The notes under the pieces were generated by a model, which saw only the letters and a list, made by a program, of their open reading frames with translations, made no database searches and was not told the origin of the DNA. The position numbers were made by a program, and so were the translations under genes. A stretch of 37,771 bases of DNA from a bacterium (GTDB lineage: Bacteria > Verrucomicrobiota > Kiritimatiellia > CAIVKH01). Below are positions 15,370-24,203 of the stretch, in pieces. The stretch covers positions 1 to 37,771 of the forward strand of contig JAUIHQ010000006.1 in NCBI GenBank assembly GCA_030432155.1, in the 5' to 3' direction. Numbering within the stretch: position 1 is the first letter of the stretch; each line of letters starts with the position of its first letter.

Positions 15370-17763
15370 ATGGATACGGGAAATGGCATTCTTCCTCTGG
15401 AGCCGCTCGTGGGCCTGGATTGGCTGGTGATCGGGCTGTTCTTCGCCGCGACGCTGGTGATCGGGCTGGTGTTCACCCGCCGCGCAACCTCCAGCATGTC
15501 GGACTATTTCGTGGCCGGCCGCAGGATGACCTGGTGGGTGGCGGGAACATCCATTGTTGCGACATCGTTTGCGGCAGACACGCCCCTTGTGATCGCGGGC
15601 TGGATGAGGACCGTCGGCCTGGAGCGGAACTGGTTCTGGTGGGGCGGGATCATGGGTATGATGCTTTGCACCTTCTTCTTCGCCCGGCTGTGGCGACGGG
15701 CCGAACTCCTGACCGATGTGGCATTCAACGAGCTGCGCTACGCCGGCCGTCCCGCGGCCGGTTTACGAATGTTCCACGCTTCGTACCGGGCCATCATACA
15801 GAACACGCTGGTCATGGGATGGGTGACCCTGGCCATGACCAAGATCATGGACGTCACACTCAACATACCCACGCTGGTATTTCTTGAAGGCCGATTTCTT
15901 CCCCATGCGGTTGCCAAGGGTGCGGATGTGGTGTCCGCAACTGCGCCATACATCATCGCCCAATGGCCCCTGCTGGGCGATGCGGTCATTCCCGCCAAGG
16001 TAACCGGGATCCTGCTCTGCCTCGGTATCGCCGCGCTTTACAGCACGTTTTCCGGGCTATGGGGGGTCATGGCTACGGACTTCTTTCAGTTTACCCTGGC
16101 CATGACCGGTACGATCGTGTTGATGGCCATCAGCTTCGCGGTTGTTGGCGGGCCGAAGGCCATGATTGAGAAGGCAACGGCCTCGGTTGAAAGCGGTGGC
16201 GTTCATAACCGCGCGGACACGGAAACCGAGGCCCCGGAACCTGATCCGGCGCTTCTGGCCGTGGGGCTGATGATGATCCCTCATGAAGGAAACCTGCGGT
16301 GGACGGCGAACGGCCTGTCGGAAGACAAGGTTGCCGCTCGACTTGCCGGGGCTCATCGAGATGATGTGCTTCGGGCGCTGGCCCGTTGGCGCCAAGCGTA
16401 CCTGATTCCCCTTTCCCGGTTCACCACGATGGAGTCCGCGGAGGCGCTGGCGGCTTCGGGATGGTTGATTCGCGAGGGCGATACGTTCCGACGTGCAGCG
16501 ATTCCCCTGCCGATGGAGGACGTCACGCATGCGCTGGATGCGGCAGGTATCCGGGACCGTGGCGAAATCATGGCCGCTCTGCGGGGTGACCGTGTGGTTC
16601 CGTCCTCGAGAATCACCCGCTTTCTTCCCCCGTTTGACCTGAGGGGCGGCGGACTACTCGCCGTCTGGTCGCTGGTCGTCTTTCTTGGTCTGCAATGGTG
16701 GGTCGGTGGTGAAGGCGGCGGGTTTCTCGCCCAGCGACTGTTCTCCTGCCGGAATGAGAAACACTCCGTGATGGCGATGTTGTGGTTCAATTTTCTTAAT
16801 TTCGCCGTGCGCCCCTGGCCGTGGATTGTTGTGGGTATTGTTTCTCTCGTACTGATTCCCGACATCAGTGCATACGGGCATGATTTCGATCAGGAGCATG
16901 CCTATGTGGTGATGCTGATGCTTCTGTTGCCCGCGGGAATCAAGGGACTGCTGGTGGCGGCTTTGATGGCGGCTTATATGTCCACGATCTCCACGCATGT
17001 GAACTTCGGCGCATCGTATGTAGTCCACGACCTGTATAAGCGATTTGTACACCGCACGGCATCGGAACATGTGCTGGTCAAAGTCTCGCAGGTCACCTCG
17101 ATCCTGCTTGCGATCCTGGCCGGGGTATATGCCTTCGTTGCAGATCATGTTGCGACCGGATGGTTCACGATGTTCGAGCTGATGTCGGGTACCGGGTTTG
17201 TTCTTCTGCTCCGATGGTACTGGTGGCGTATCAATGCCTGGTCGGAAATTTCGGCGATGATCAGCTCGTTGCTGCTCTATGGGTTGATGAATGGTACGCA
17301 CATGTTTCACTCCTTGTTTGAATCCATGGGGGCGCCGGCCTATCTCGTAGACGAATACGCGGTCCGGTTCACCCTCAACATCGCGCTGACGACGGTTGTG
17401 TGGCTGGCTGTCACCTTTCTCACCCGCCCCGAGTCGGAGGATCATCTTGTCCGATTCTATCGCCGGATCCGCCCGCCGGGACGTTGGAGCGCGATCGCCC
17501 GCAAAGCCGGTTATCCCCGCCATCTGAGCGTGGGAAGGGCGGAGTGGGCCTGTTGGGCCCTCGGGGTCACAGGATTGTTTGCCATGGTGTTCAGCGCCGG
17601 CCGATTCTGCTTCGGCCAATACGGTTCCGCGTGGGTATTTGCCGGTTATGCGGCGGTTGCAACATGGATTCTGTTCCGCCTGATCGGACGCATGGACTGG
17701 AGTGGATTGGATGCGGCGGACGACCCGAAAACATCCTCACCTGAAAAGAAGACCTCATCATGA
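15370..17763 (+). CDS. Sodium:solute symporter (SSS family) with large inserted domain
   Basis: The 797-residue protein belongs to the SSS family, which couples Na+ entry to uptake of sugars and related solutes. The first helices (DWLVIGLFFAATLVIGLVF), the SDYFVAGRRMTWWVAGTSIVATSFAADTP sodium-site region and FSGLWGVMATDFFQFTLAM are typical. Between the membrane helix ending near residue 260 and the next one near 427 lies about 145 residues of soluble sequence (WTANGLSEDKVAARLAG, AIPLPMEDVTHALDAAGI), which most SSS proteins lack. The chain then resumes with the normal C-terminal helices. Genetic context suggests a sugar or amino-sugar substrate. The ATG has no ribosome site, which fits a leaderless transcript. 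The stop overlaps the next gene by four bases. Confidence 0.9.
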   Translation: MDTGNGILPLEPLVGLDWLVIGLFFAATLVIGLVFTRRATSSMSDYFVAGRRMTWWVAGTSIVATSFAADTPLVIAGWMRTVGLERNWFWWGGIMGMMLCTFFFARLWRRAELLTDVAFNELRYAGRPAAGLRMFHASYRAIIQNTLVMGWVTLAMTKIMDVTLNIPTLVFLEGRFLPHAVAKGADVVSATAPYIIAQWPLLGDAVIPAKVTGILLCLGIAALYSTFSGLWGVMATDFFQFTLAMTGTIVLMAISFAVVGGPKAMIEKATASVESGGVHNRADTETEAPEPDPALLAVGLMMIPHEGNLRWTANGLSEDKVAARLAGAHRDDVLRALARWRQAYLIPLSRFTTMESAEALAASGWLIREGDTFRRAAIPLPMEDVTHALDAAGIRDRGEIMAALRGDRVVPSSRITRFLPPFDLRGGGLLAVWSLVVFLGLQWWVGGEGGGFLAQRLFSCRNEKHSVMAMLWFNFLNFAVRPWPWIVVGIVSLVLIPDISAYGHDFDQEHAYVVMLMLLLPAGIKGLLVAALMAAYMSTISTHVNFGASYVVHDLYKRFVHRTASEHVLVKVSQVTSILLAILAGVYAFVADHVATGWFTMFELMSGTGFVLLLRWYWWRINAWSEISAMISSLLLYGLMNGTHMFHSLFESMGAPAYLVDEYAVRFTLNIALTTVVWLAVTFLTRPESEDHLVRFYRRIRPPGRWSAIARKAGYPRHLSVGRAEWACWALGVTGLFAMVFSAGRFCFGQYGSAWVFAGYAAVATWILFRLIGRMDWSGLDAADDPKTSSPEKKTSS

Positions 17764-18314
17764 AAAAAACACAACGAATGCTCCTGGCTCTTATCCTTGC
17801 CCTGTCGGCCGGTACGGCGGGAGCCGCCGACAACATCGCGGTGAATTCCGGTTTTGAAGAGTCCCCCGGCATGAACCGGGCCGAGGGTTGGCAGGGTGAC
17901 AACCCGGCCGGTTACGGAACCTTCGCCGGCATCGCCCGTACCGGGATCGCAGCCTACAAGGCATGGGCCCAGCCCGCTCTCTGGCAGGAGTTTCCCGCCC
18001 GTGCCGGCGATACCTGGAAGGCCTCGGCCTGGTTTCTGCATCCCGCGGAATCGGAGGAGGATCAACCGTTGTCCGGAGGCGCCTTTGCCCGGATCCGCCT
18101 CGAGTTCAAGAACGCGGATCACGAAACCCTGCATGCCGAGCACTCGGAAACGCTGAATGAACAGGATGCCACGAATGAATGGAAGGAGCTCGAGGTGAAG
18201 GGAAGGGTCCCGCTGGGCGCCGTGTACGCGCGGGTTGTCTTGAACATCGTATATGCCGGCGGCCAGGGCGTCGTGTATGTGGATGATGTCGAAATCGACG
18301 GACCCCGGCGGTAA
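17760..18314 (+). CDS. Secreted carbohydrate-binding-like beta-sandwich protein
   Basis: The 184-residue product has a signal peptide (MKKTQRMLLALILALSAG, cleavage near AGAAD). The mature part looks like a single CBM4/9-like or galactose-binding-like domain: the opening NIAVNSGFEESPGMNRAEGWQ, a central WQEFPARAGDTWKASAWF strand pair and the closing VVLNIVYAGGQGVVYVDDVEI are standard for this fold. It overlaps the symporter stop by ATGA and is followed nine bases later by the hydrolase-like gene, so the three form one operon. It may hold a glycan near the cell surface. The ligand is not predictable from sequence by eye. Confidence 0.75.
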   Translation: MKKTQRMLLALILALSAGTAGAADNIAVNSGFEESPGMNRAEGWQGDNPAGYGTFAGIARTGIAAYKAWAQPALWQEFPARAGDTWKASAWFLHPAESEEDQPLSGGAFARIRLEFKNADHETLHAEHSETLNEQDATNEWKELEVKGRVPLGAVYARVVLNIVYAGGQGVVYVDDVEIDGPRR

Positions 18315-18323
18315 GGTTGACGT

Positions 18324-20222
18324 ATGAGCCGATCCTTCATGATGTGGCTGGTCCTGATACCGGTTGCCTTCGCGGCTGCGGCTGCGGAGGAGGGCGGTCT
18401 GCAGGTTCTCTGGCGTTTTGATTCCGGTATCACCAACGACCTCGGCGGCGGATACAATGGATGGTCACGGGGAGAGGCGAAGGCGATCCCCCGCATCCGC
18501 CGCGGGGCGGGCCGGGGTGGCGCCGGCGCGGGGATGGATGTGGAGTACCGGGTTCGGAAGGGCGAGGCCGGGGTCTGGATGCACCTGTTCGATTCCCGCG
18601 CCCCGGCCGACGGTCGTTTGTTTGTCGATGCGACAGCCATGCCCTTTCTGTCGTTCTGGATCCGGGGGAAACGCGGAAACGAAAACCCGTCGATCCGCCT
18701 GGCCGATGCAGCATGGTTCGCACGCGATGACGCGGTCCGGGTCGGGCGGGTTCGAGATGTTCTGCCTGGAGGAATCACCACCAACTGGCAGGAGGTGGTG
18801 ATCCCTCTTGCCGGGGCAGGTGTGGATCCATCGTCCCTCGCATCGATCAGTTGGATGATGGAAGACGAAGGGGAAGGAGGATTTGTGATTGATGACCTGG
18901 CCCTTAAGTCAGCCCCCGACACGCCTGTCCCCTTGTCGACAAAGGCCTATCCCGCAACCAGCGACCGGTTGCGTCTTGCCCTTTGGGTGTGGTCGTCGGA
19001 AAGAGTTCTGACCGACCCGGTGGAACAGAAGCGGTTTCTCCGGTTCTGCCGTGAGCAGAAGGTGACGGATCTTTATATGCAACTCACTCCGGCGTGCGGC
19101 GTCGGAGATCCTGCGGATGCTGATTGTCCCATTCGGTATCCCGAGGAATGGGCGGGGTTGATACGGGCATGCAGCGGGTCAGGCATGAAGGTACATGCCC
19201 TGGAGGGGCGTCCGGACTATGTTCTCGCGACCTGGCATTCCCGGCTGCTTTCCCTGGTACGTGCGGTTGTCGCGTATAACGAAAGCTGTGCGCCGGCGGA
19301 ACGGTTTGCCGGCATTCGGTTCGACAATGAGCCCTACTTGCTCGCGGGGTTTCACGGGCCCGACCGGGCAGGGATGATCAAGGAGTGGCTGGACGGTAAT
19401 CTGAAAGTCATGGGTCTGGTGCGGTCGCTGGGCGCAGACTTGGAGGTTGGAGTCGATATACCGTTCTGGCTCGATGAATCCGAGGATCCGGTCATTCGTG
19501 ATTTCCGGTACGCCGGCAAGTCCCAGCCGGTTGCCTTCCACCTGATCGATCTTGTCGACCAGGTAACGCTGATGGATTACCGGGATACCGCCGGGGGTAT
19601 GGACGGCATCATTGCTCACGGCCGCGGGGAGGTGGACCATGCCGCGCGAACCGGCAAGCCGGTCCTGCTGGGGGTGGAGACGTTTTCCTATCCGCCCCGG
19701 TCCGTCACCTTTGCCGGATCCATGTCGGCGGATGACCACCGTAAATCCATGGCGGAAGGACCACTGGCCGGGAACTACCTTTGGGACTCATTCCGGATCC
19801 GCACGGTTTCCGCCGGCAGACGGGTGTGGATCGGCTTGATGCATGATGCGGAGCTTGAACCGGGAGCGGCGGAGTTGTCCGGTGCGCTGGCCTCCCTGGG
19901 CGACTCGCTGGCGCGGCTTCAGCCGGCAGCAAATACCCCGGAAAACGTAGAAGGTGTGTTTCGTGAATCCGTCGTGCGGGATCCCGAGCTATCCAACGTC
20001 CGGCGGTCCGGCCCATGGTTGACGGTCGATATCCGGATGCTCGACAAGGTGACATTTGCGGAAGAGACCCGGCGGGATGTGGAGCTTGCGTTTGAGGAAA
20101 CATCTCAGGCGTTTGAGGGTCATCGCGGATTCGGCGGGTTTGCCGTGCACTATTACGAAACGTGGCGGGATCTGCCTGCCGGTTTACATCAGGACGCTGC
20201 TTCGCAGGCGGGGGGCGAGTGA
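18324..20222 (+). CDS. Secreted protein: N-terminal carbohydrate-binding-like domain plus putative TIM-barrel hydrolase
   Basis: The 632-residue product has a signal peptide ending near AAAAAEE. Residues 25-200 resemble a CBM11-like sandwich (LWRFDSG, SFWIRGKRG, WQEVVIPLAGAGVDPSSLASISWM, FVIDDLAL). From about residue 215 a probable TIM barrel follows. FAGIRFDNEPY has E336 in an N-E-P context like the acid/base of clan GH-A enzymes, and E452 in PVLLGVETFSY is placed like a GH-A nucleophile. QVTLMDYRD lies between them. I cannot assign a known GH family, so enzymatic activity is a hypothesis. An AAGG site precedes the ATG. The last 39 bases overlap the 3' end of the convergent ROK gene. Confidence 0.75.
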   Translation: MSRSFMMWLVLIPVAFAAAAAEEGGLQVLWRFDSGITNDLGGGYNGWSRGEAKAIPRIRRGAGRGGAGAGMDVEYRVRKGEAGVWMHLFDSRAPADGRLFVDATAMPFLSFWIRGKRGNENPSIRLADAAWFARDDAVRVGRVRDVLPGGITTNWQEVVIPLAGAGVDPSSLASISWMMEDEGEGGFVIDDLALKSAPDTPVPLSTKAYPATSDRLRLALWVWSSERVLTDPVEQKRFLRFCREQKVTDLYMQLTPACGVGDPADADCPIRYPEEWAGLIRACSGSGMKVHALEGRPDYVLATWHSRLLSLVRAVVAYNESCAPAERFAGIRFDNEPYLLAGFHGPDRAGMIKEWLDGNLKVMGLVRSLGADLEVGVDIPFWLDESEDPVIRDFRYAGKSQPVAFHLIDLVDQVTLMDYRDTAGGMDGIIAHGRGEVDHAARTGKPVLLGVETFSYPPRSVTFAGSMSADDHRKSMAEGPLAGNYLWDSFRIRTVSAGRRVWIGLMHDAELEPGAAELSGALASLGDSLARLQPAANTPENVEGVFRESVVRDPELSNVRRSGPWLTVDIRMLDKVTFAEETRRDVELAFEETSQAFEGHRGFGGFAVHYYETWRDLPAGLHQDAASQAGGE

Positions 20223-21377
20223 TAATTCGACCAGGTGGGGTATGATCGCGCCGAGGGCGAGATCGTCGGGACCGATACCGCTGAATGCGATGTGGGCTCG
20301 CGGCGGATCATCCACCACGCCGGTTTCGCGAAGGACCTGGTACATGCTGTTCGCCTCCGCGGTTTCGCGCACCGTGGCGCCGACCAACGATTCCAACTCG
20401 TCCACATCCGAACCGATCACCACCCGGCCCGGCCCGAGCAGATCGAGCCCCCAGGCGAGGACCCGGCCCAGCTCCCGGGCAAAGGTTTCCCAGCATGCCC
20501 GGTAACCGGCGGGCGTTTCCAGGCTGGCTGCGATCAGCCGGTCGAGGGACCGCGGCGTGCCGGATGCCCGCTCCCGGCGGGCAAGGGCGAGGGGATGGGG
20601 AATATCGACCCGGATCTCCCCCGCCATGTGGGTCTCGCCCAGGTAGGCGCGTCCGTCGAGAACGATACCGCACCCGACCTCGGTCAATTGTTCTGCATTC
20701 CGTTGCCGGAGGTACACCAGCAGGTAGAGCAGGGAACCGGTCGAATGGTTGCCGCCGGTAAAACCCACCGCCAATGCCGCACTGGTTGCATTGTTCAGCA
20801 CGTGAACCGGAACACCCAGCCTCTCGTGGAGGGGGGCTTGCACGGACACATTGCGCCAGCCGAGCGGGCGGGACAACACAACCGATCCTTCATCGCGGCT
20901 GATGATGCCGGGCACCGAGATGCCCAGCCCGAGCAGACGTTTGCGGGCGATGCGGGCCTGGGTGCAGAGCCGCGCCACGACATCGGTGATGGAATCAAAC
21001 ACGGATTCCGGGTCAGACGCACCCGGCTCGATGTGTTCCCTCGCCACCGGTTCGCCGAGTAGATTCACAAGAATTGCGTGCATCGATTTCCGGCGGACCT
21101 CCACCCCCACGGCATACCCGCCCCCGGGATTGAGCTCGAGAAGGGTCGGCTGCCGTCCCCCGGTCGAAACCCCGAGGCCGGTCTCGCGAAGAAGTTGCTC
21201 ATCAATCAGGTGCTCGACGATCGACGACATCGAGGTTGCCCGGATACCCGTCAACTTCACCAGGTCGGCCCGGGAGAGGGTGCCGTGCTGCTGGATGAGA
21301 TCCAGCACGAGAGCCATGTTGATGCGGCGGTTCAGCTGCGGTCGGCCGCTGATGATGGTTGGCAACGGATCCTTCAT
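20184..21377 (-). CDS. ROK family transcriptional regulator
   Basis: The 397-residue product has an N-terminal winged helix (about residues 17-75: LVLDLIQQHGTLSRADLVKLTGIRATSMSSIVEHLIDEQLL) and a ROK sugar-kinase-like domain (GLGISVPGI, VHVLNNATSAALAVG). In true ROK kinases the second motif reads NDANAAA; here the catalytic Asp is Asn and the CxCGxxGCxE zinc motif is absent, so it should be a sensor only. ROK repressors of this NagC/XylR type usually respond to a sugar or amino sugar. It is divergent from the PEP-CTERM/GH20 unit, and the 23-bp palindrome between them recurs before two other units of the locus, making it the likely regulator and possibly self-regulating. Confidence 0.9.
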   Translation of the reverse strand: MKDPLPTIISGRPQLNRRINMALVLDLIQQHGTLSRADLVKLTGIRATSMSSIVEHLIDEQLLRETGLGVSTGGRQPTLLELNPGGGYAVGVEVRRKSMHAILVNLLGEPVAREHIEPGASDPESVFDSITDVVARLCTQARIARKRLLGLGISVPGIISRDEGSVVLSRPLGWRNVSVQAPLHERLGVPVHVLNNATSAALAVGFTGGNHSTGSLLYLLVYLRQRNAEQLTEVGCGIVLDGRAYLGETHMAGEIRVDIPHPLALARRERASGTPRSLDRLIAASLETPAGYRACWETFARELGRVLAWGLDLLGPGRVVIGSDVDELESLVGATVRETAEANSMYQVLRETGVVDDPPRAHIAFSGIGPDDLALGAIIPHLVELSLAPRLRSSVLM

Positions 21378-21477
21378 GGTAGTGGCGCTATACCTACCAT
21401 TCCGAAGGACGGCTTTGCCAATGAAATCATTACGCGAACAGATCCCCGCCGCCGTCCGGCCGCGGGAAGGTTTGCCC

Positions 21478-21505
21478 TTGACTTAATAAGTTTAACTAAT
21501 AAAGT
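21478..21505 (+). promoter_or_regulatory. Promoter with 23-bp palindromic operator for the PEP-CTERM/GH20 unit
   Basis: TTGACT (21478-21483) and TAAAGT (21500-21505) are 16 bases apart, the same geometry as at 15336. The operator arms CTTAATAAGTT and AACTAATAAAG, centred on 21493, match at 9 of 11 positions and overlap both boxes. A six-codon mini-ORF starting at 21513, close to the predicted start point, ends immediately before the ATG at 21534. Confidence 0.7.
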
Positions 21506-21533
21506 GTTGGGTATGGTGAAACGGAGCGGATGA

Positions 21534-22214
21534 ATGAATAGATGTGCAGGTGTCATTATCGCCGGATTGATTGTCACGACAGGAGTGGCCCGGGCCGACT
21601 TCGTGCATTCGTTTGAAGCGGAGCCGGCGGACAGCGGACCGCCGGAGGGTTTTGGTGTCTTCGGGGCCGGAACCCTTGACAGCGGGGTGGCGTCCCTTGG
21701 CGGTACATCGGTAATGCAGGCTGCCTATGCTGTCGTTGATCTCGGTGGCGGGCCGGTCTTTTCATTCCGGTCCATACTTCTGCACGATACATTGACGACA
21801 CCCATGGATCTGACCGACCGGATCCTCGAGGTGCAGGTCTGGGCGGATGCGGCCATTACCGGGGCCGGGGGCTTTGTTGCATTCCATATGTACGATGCAG
21901 ACGGGACTGAGATGCGGACGACCTACGCGGATCTCTTTTCGCCGACCACCTCGCCCCAGACGTTTTCACAATCAATCAACGACCTGCCGACAACCGTGGC
22001 CGCAGGTTCGGTTCCCGGATTGGACACTGCGAATATTGTACGCTATGGCCTCGATTTTTATGATCAACCCAGCGCTCCGGACCAGGCCGTCACCTTTTTC
22101 GTGGATGATTTCCGGAGCATGGTGGTCCCCGAACCCGCATCCATCCTTCTTTTGGGGTTCGGCATGCTGATGGCCTGGGTAAGTGCCCGGCGGGGACGAT
22201 TTCATGTCGGTTGA
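21534..22214 (+). CDS. PEP-CTERM sorting domain protein
   Basis: The 226-residue product has a signal peptide (MNRCAGVIIAGLIVTTGVA, cleavage near ARADF) and a C-terminal PEP-CTERM tripartite signal: VVPEPASILLLGFGMLMAW followed by the basic SARRGR. Such proteins are processed by an exosortase and exported to the surface or matrix. The middle is a beta-rich domain (LEVQVWADAAITGAGGFVAF, FFVDDFRSM). It is a paralogue of the protein at 24204; both share DADGT, DLxSPxT and a GLDT-x-x-IV segment. GGAG lies seven bases before the ATG. The stop overlaps the GH20 start by 11 bases. The ligand is unknown; glycan binding is suggested by context. Confidence 0.88.
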   Translation: MNRCAGVIIAGLIVTTGVARADFVHSFEAEPADSGPPEGFGVFGAGTLDSGVASLGGTSVMQAAYAVVDLGGGPVFSFRSILLHDTLTTPMDLTDRILEVQVWADAAITGAGGFVAFHMYDADGTEMRTTYADLFSPTTSPQTFSQSINDLPTTVAAGSVPGLDTANIVRYGLDFYDQPSAPDQAVTFFVDDFRSMVVPEPASILLLGFGMLMAWVSARRGRFHVG

Positions 22215-24123
22215 CGGCGCCATCGGATCGTCCTGCCCCGAGCCGATTCTGTGGCCATGGCCATGTGCGGTGCGCCGCACCGGCGGGATCCACGAACTCG
22301 GTTCCGGCGATCAAATCCTGCAAGGGGATCTGTCGGCATCCGGATTTGATGCGTGGTGGGGCCGGGTGATCGATACCTGCCGGGATGGCGATACCGAACG
22401 GCATGTTACGTGCGGGGGGATTCATCTCCGGCTTGAAGGCCGGGATGCGGAATCACCGGAAGCATACCGGCTGAGCATCACCTCATCCTCCATTCACATA
22501 GCCGCGCCGACTCGGGAAGGACATTTCAGGGGATTCACCACGCTTCGACAACTTCTGCGGCAGTATGGCCCATCTGGATATCTCCCCTGCATGGACATAC
22601 GGGATGAGCCTGTTTTCCCCGAGCGAGGGTTGATGTGGGACATCAGCCGAAACCGCGTGCCCACCCTGGCGGCTCTGTACCGGCTGGTCGATCTGATGGT
22701 CGAGTGCAAGCTCAATCACCTTCAGCTCTACACCGAGCACACCTTTGCCTACCGGGAGCATCGTGAGGTGTGGAAGAACGCATCCCCGTTGACAGCAGAA
22801 GATGTAGATGCCTTGAGCCGGTACTGCGGGGAGAGGCATGTCCGACTGGTTCCCAATCAGAATTCCTTCGGGCATCTGCGGCCGTGGTTGAAGCACCCCC
22901 GATATCATCACCTCGCGGAATGTCTTGAGGAGGTGGATACGGAGTTCGGACGGCAGGTGGAGCCATTCGGACTGTGTCCGCAGGAGCCCCGTGCCCGCCT
23001 GTTCCTCGCCGGGCTGTACGATGAGCTGCTACCGCATTTCGGGGGGGATCTCTTTAATGTCGGGTGTGACGAGACCGTGGATCTGGGGAAGGGCCGGAGT
23101 GCGGCGGTGTGTGAAGAGAAAGGTGTTGGCCGGGTCTACCTGGACTTTCTTTTGCAGATCGACGACCTGGTGCGGACGCGCGGACGACGGATGATGTTCT
23201 GGGCAGACATGATGAATCGATACCCGGAATTGATTCCGGAGCTGCCCGGGGATGCGATTCCGTTGGTGTGGGATTATGAGGCCGATGCTGCGTTTGGGCC
23301 TCACCTTGATCGCTACCTCGATGCCGGTTTGAAGCCGTGGGTGTGTCCCGGAACCGGTACATGGAACTCGCTGGGCGGGCGATTGGAACAGGGCCTGGCC
23401 AACATGCGCAGGGCGGCACGCCAGGGGCAATATCATGGGGCGTCCGGCTATCTCGTCACCGACTGGGGCGACAACGGCCACTGGCAACCGATGGTGGTTT
23501 CGTTCCCGGCGGTCGCGGCGGCCGGGGCATATGCCTGGTCATCCCGTGAACCGCACCGGCGCGACCTGGTGGATGCAATCAATGTGCATATTGTTTCCGA
23601 TGGCAACGGGCGGATGGGCGATATTCTGTACGAGATGGGGAATCTGTACCGTCTGTTTCATCTCCAGCCGTTCAATGCATCCACCCTGTTTCATGCCCTG
23701 TATCATTTCGATCAGGATCTTCATATGGCGGATGCTGTGTATGGAGAAAAGGACCGGGCGGGATTTCTGCGAAGCCTTGAAGCGATGAACGGCTTACGGA
23801 GCGCCCTCTCCTGTGCGATGCCCCGGTGTGACGACGGCAGTCTGTGCCGCAACGAGGTCGGCATGGCCCTTTCCGGAATGGAGCTGGCTTGTCGCATCGC
23901 CCTTGCCCGGCTTGATCACCAGGGAGCCGGCGTGTCCGGATTACCGGATCCGGTCCGGCAGGACCTTGGCGCGGCGGTGGGCGCCTTTCGGGATGTGTTT
24001 CAGGCGACCTGGTTACACCGTTCCCGGCCGGGGGGATGGATCGACAGCATCCGACCGCTGGAGCTGCTCCATGCGGCGTGCTGTTCACCGGAGCGGGTCG
24101 GTCCGGCAGGCGTGATTTCGTGA
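22204..24123 (+). CDS. Glycoside hydrolase family 20 beta-N-acetylhexosaminidase
   Basis: GH20 enzymes remove terminal N-acetylglucosamine or N-acetylgalactosamine by substrate-assisted catalysis. The 639-residue product has an N-terminal GH20b-like domain (to about residue 120), then the barrel opening with ERGLMWDISRNRVPT. The catalytic Asp-Glu pair is D289-E290 in FNVGCDETVDLG, preceded by LVPNQNSFGHL and followed by MMFWADMM and IPLVWDYEA, all family-typical. The C-terminal region beyond residue 460 is helical. No signal peptide is seen, so it should act in the cytoplasm on imported oligosaccharides. The start at 22204 has a GGGGA site; a GTG at 22183 is an alternative. It is translationally linked to the PEP-CTERM gene before it. 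Confidence 0.92.
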   Translation: MSVDGAIGSSCPEPILWPWPCAVRRTGGIHELGSGDQILQGDLSASGFDAWWGRVIDTCRDGDTERHVTCGGIHLRLEGRDAESPEAYRLSITSSSIHIAAPTREGHFRGFTTLRQLLRQYGPSGYLPCMDIRDEPVFPERGLMWDISRNRVPTLAALYRLVDLMVECKLNHLQLYTEHTFAYREHREVWKNASPLTAEDVDALSRYCGERHVRLVPNQNSFGHLRPWLKHPRYHHLAECLEEVDTEFGRQVEPFGLCPQEPRARLFLAGLYDELLPHFGGDLFNVGCDETVDLGKGRSAAVCEEKGVGRVYLDFLLQIDDLVRTRGRRMMFWADMMNRYPELIPELPGDAIPLVWDYEADAAFGPHLDRYLDAGLKPWVCPGTGTWNSLGGRLEQGLANMRRAARQGQYHGASGYLVTDWGDNGHWQPMVVSFPAVAAAGAYAWSSREPHRRDLVDAINVHIVSDGNGRMGDILYEMGNLYRLFHLQPFNASTLFHALYHFDQDLHMADAVYGEKDRAGFLRSLEAMNGLRSALSCAMPRCDDGSLCRNEVGMALSGMELACRIALARLDHQGAGVSGLPDPVRQDLGAAVGAFRDVFQATWLHRSRPGGWIDSIRPLELLHAACCSPERVGPAGVIS

Positions 24124-24148
24124 GAAACCTCTTTACACGCCGACCGAC

Positions 24149-24171
24149 CTTTGTAAGTATAACTAAATAAG
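24149..24171 (+). promoter_or_regulatory. Third copy of the palindromic ROK-type operator
   Basis: CTTTGTAAGTA (24149-24159) and AACTAAATAAG (24161-24171) flank a T at 24160. Each arm matches the 15340 copy at 9 of 11 positions, although the internal symmetry is weaker (7 of 11). It lies 32 bases before the ATG of the second PEP-CTERM gene. No clear -35/-10 pair is visible around it. Confidence 0.6.
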
Positions 24172-24203
24172 GGTGGGGCGGGCTGTACTCATCCGGTATC
24201 GTC

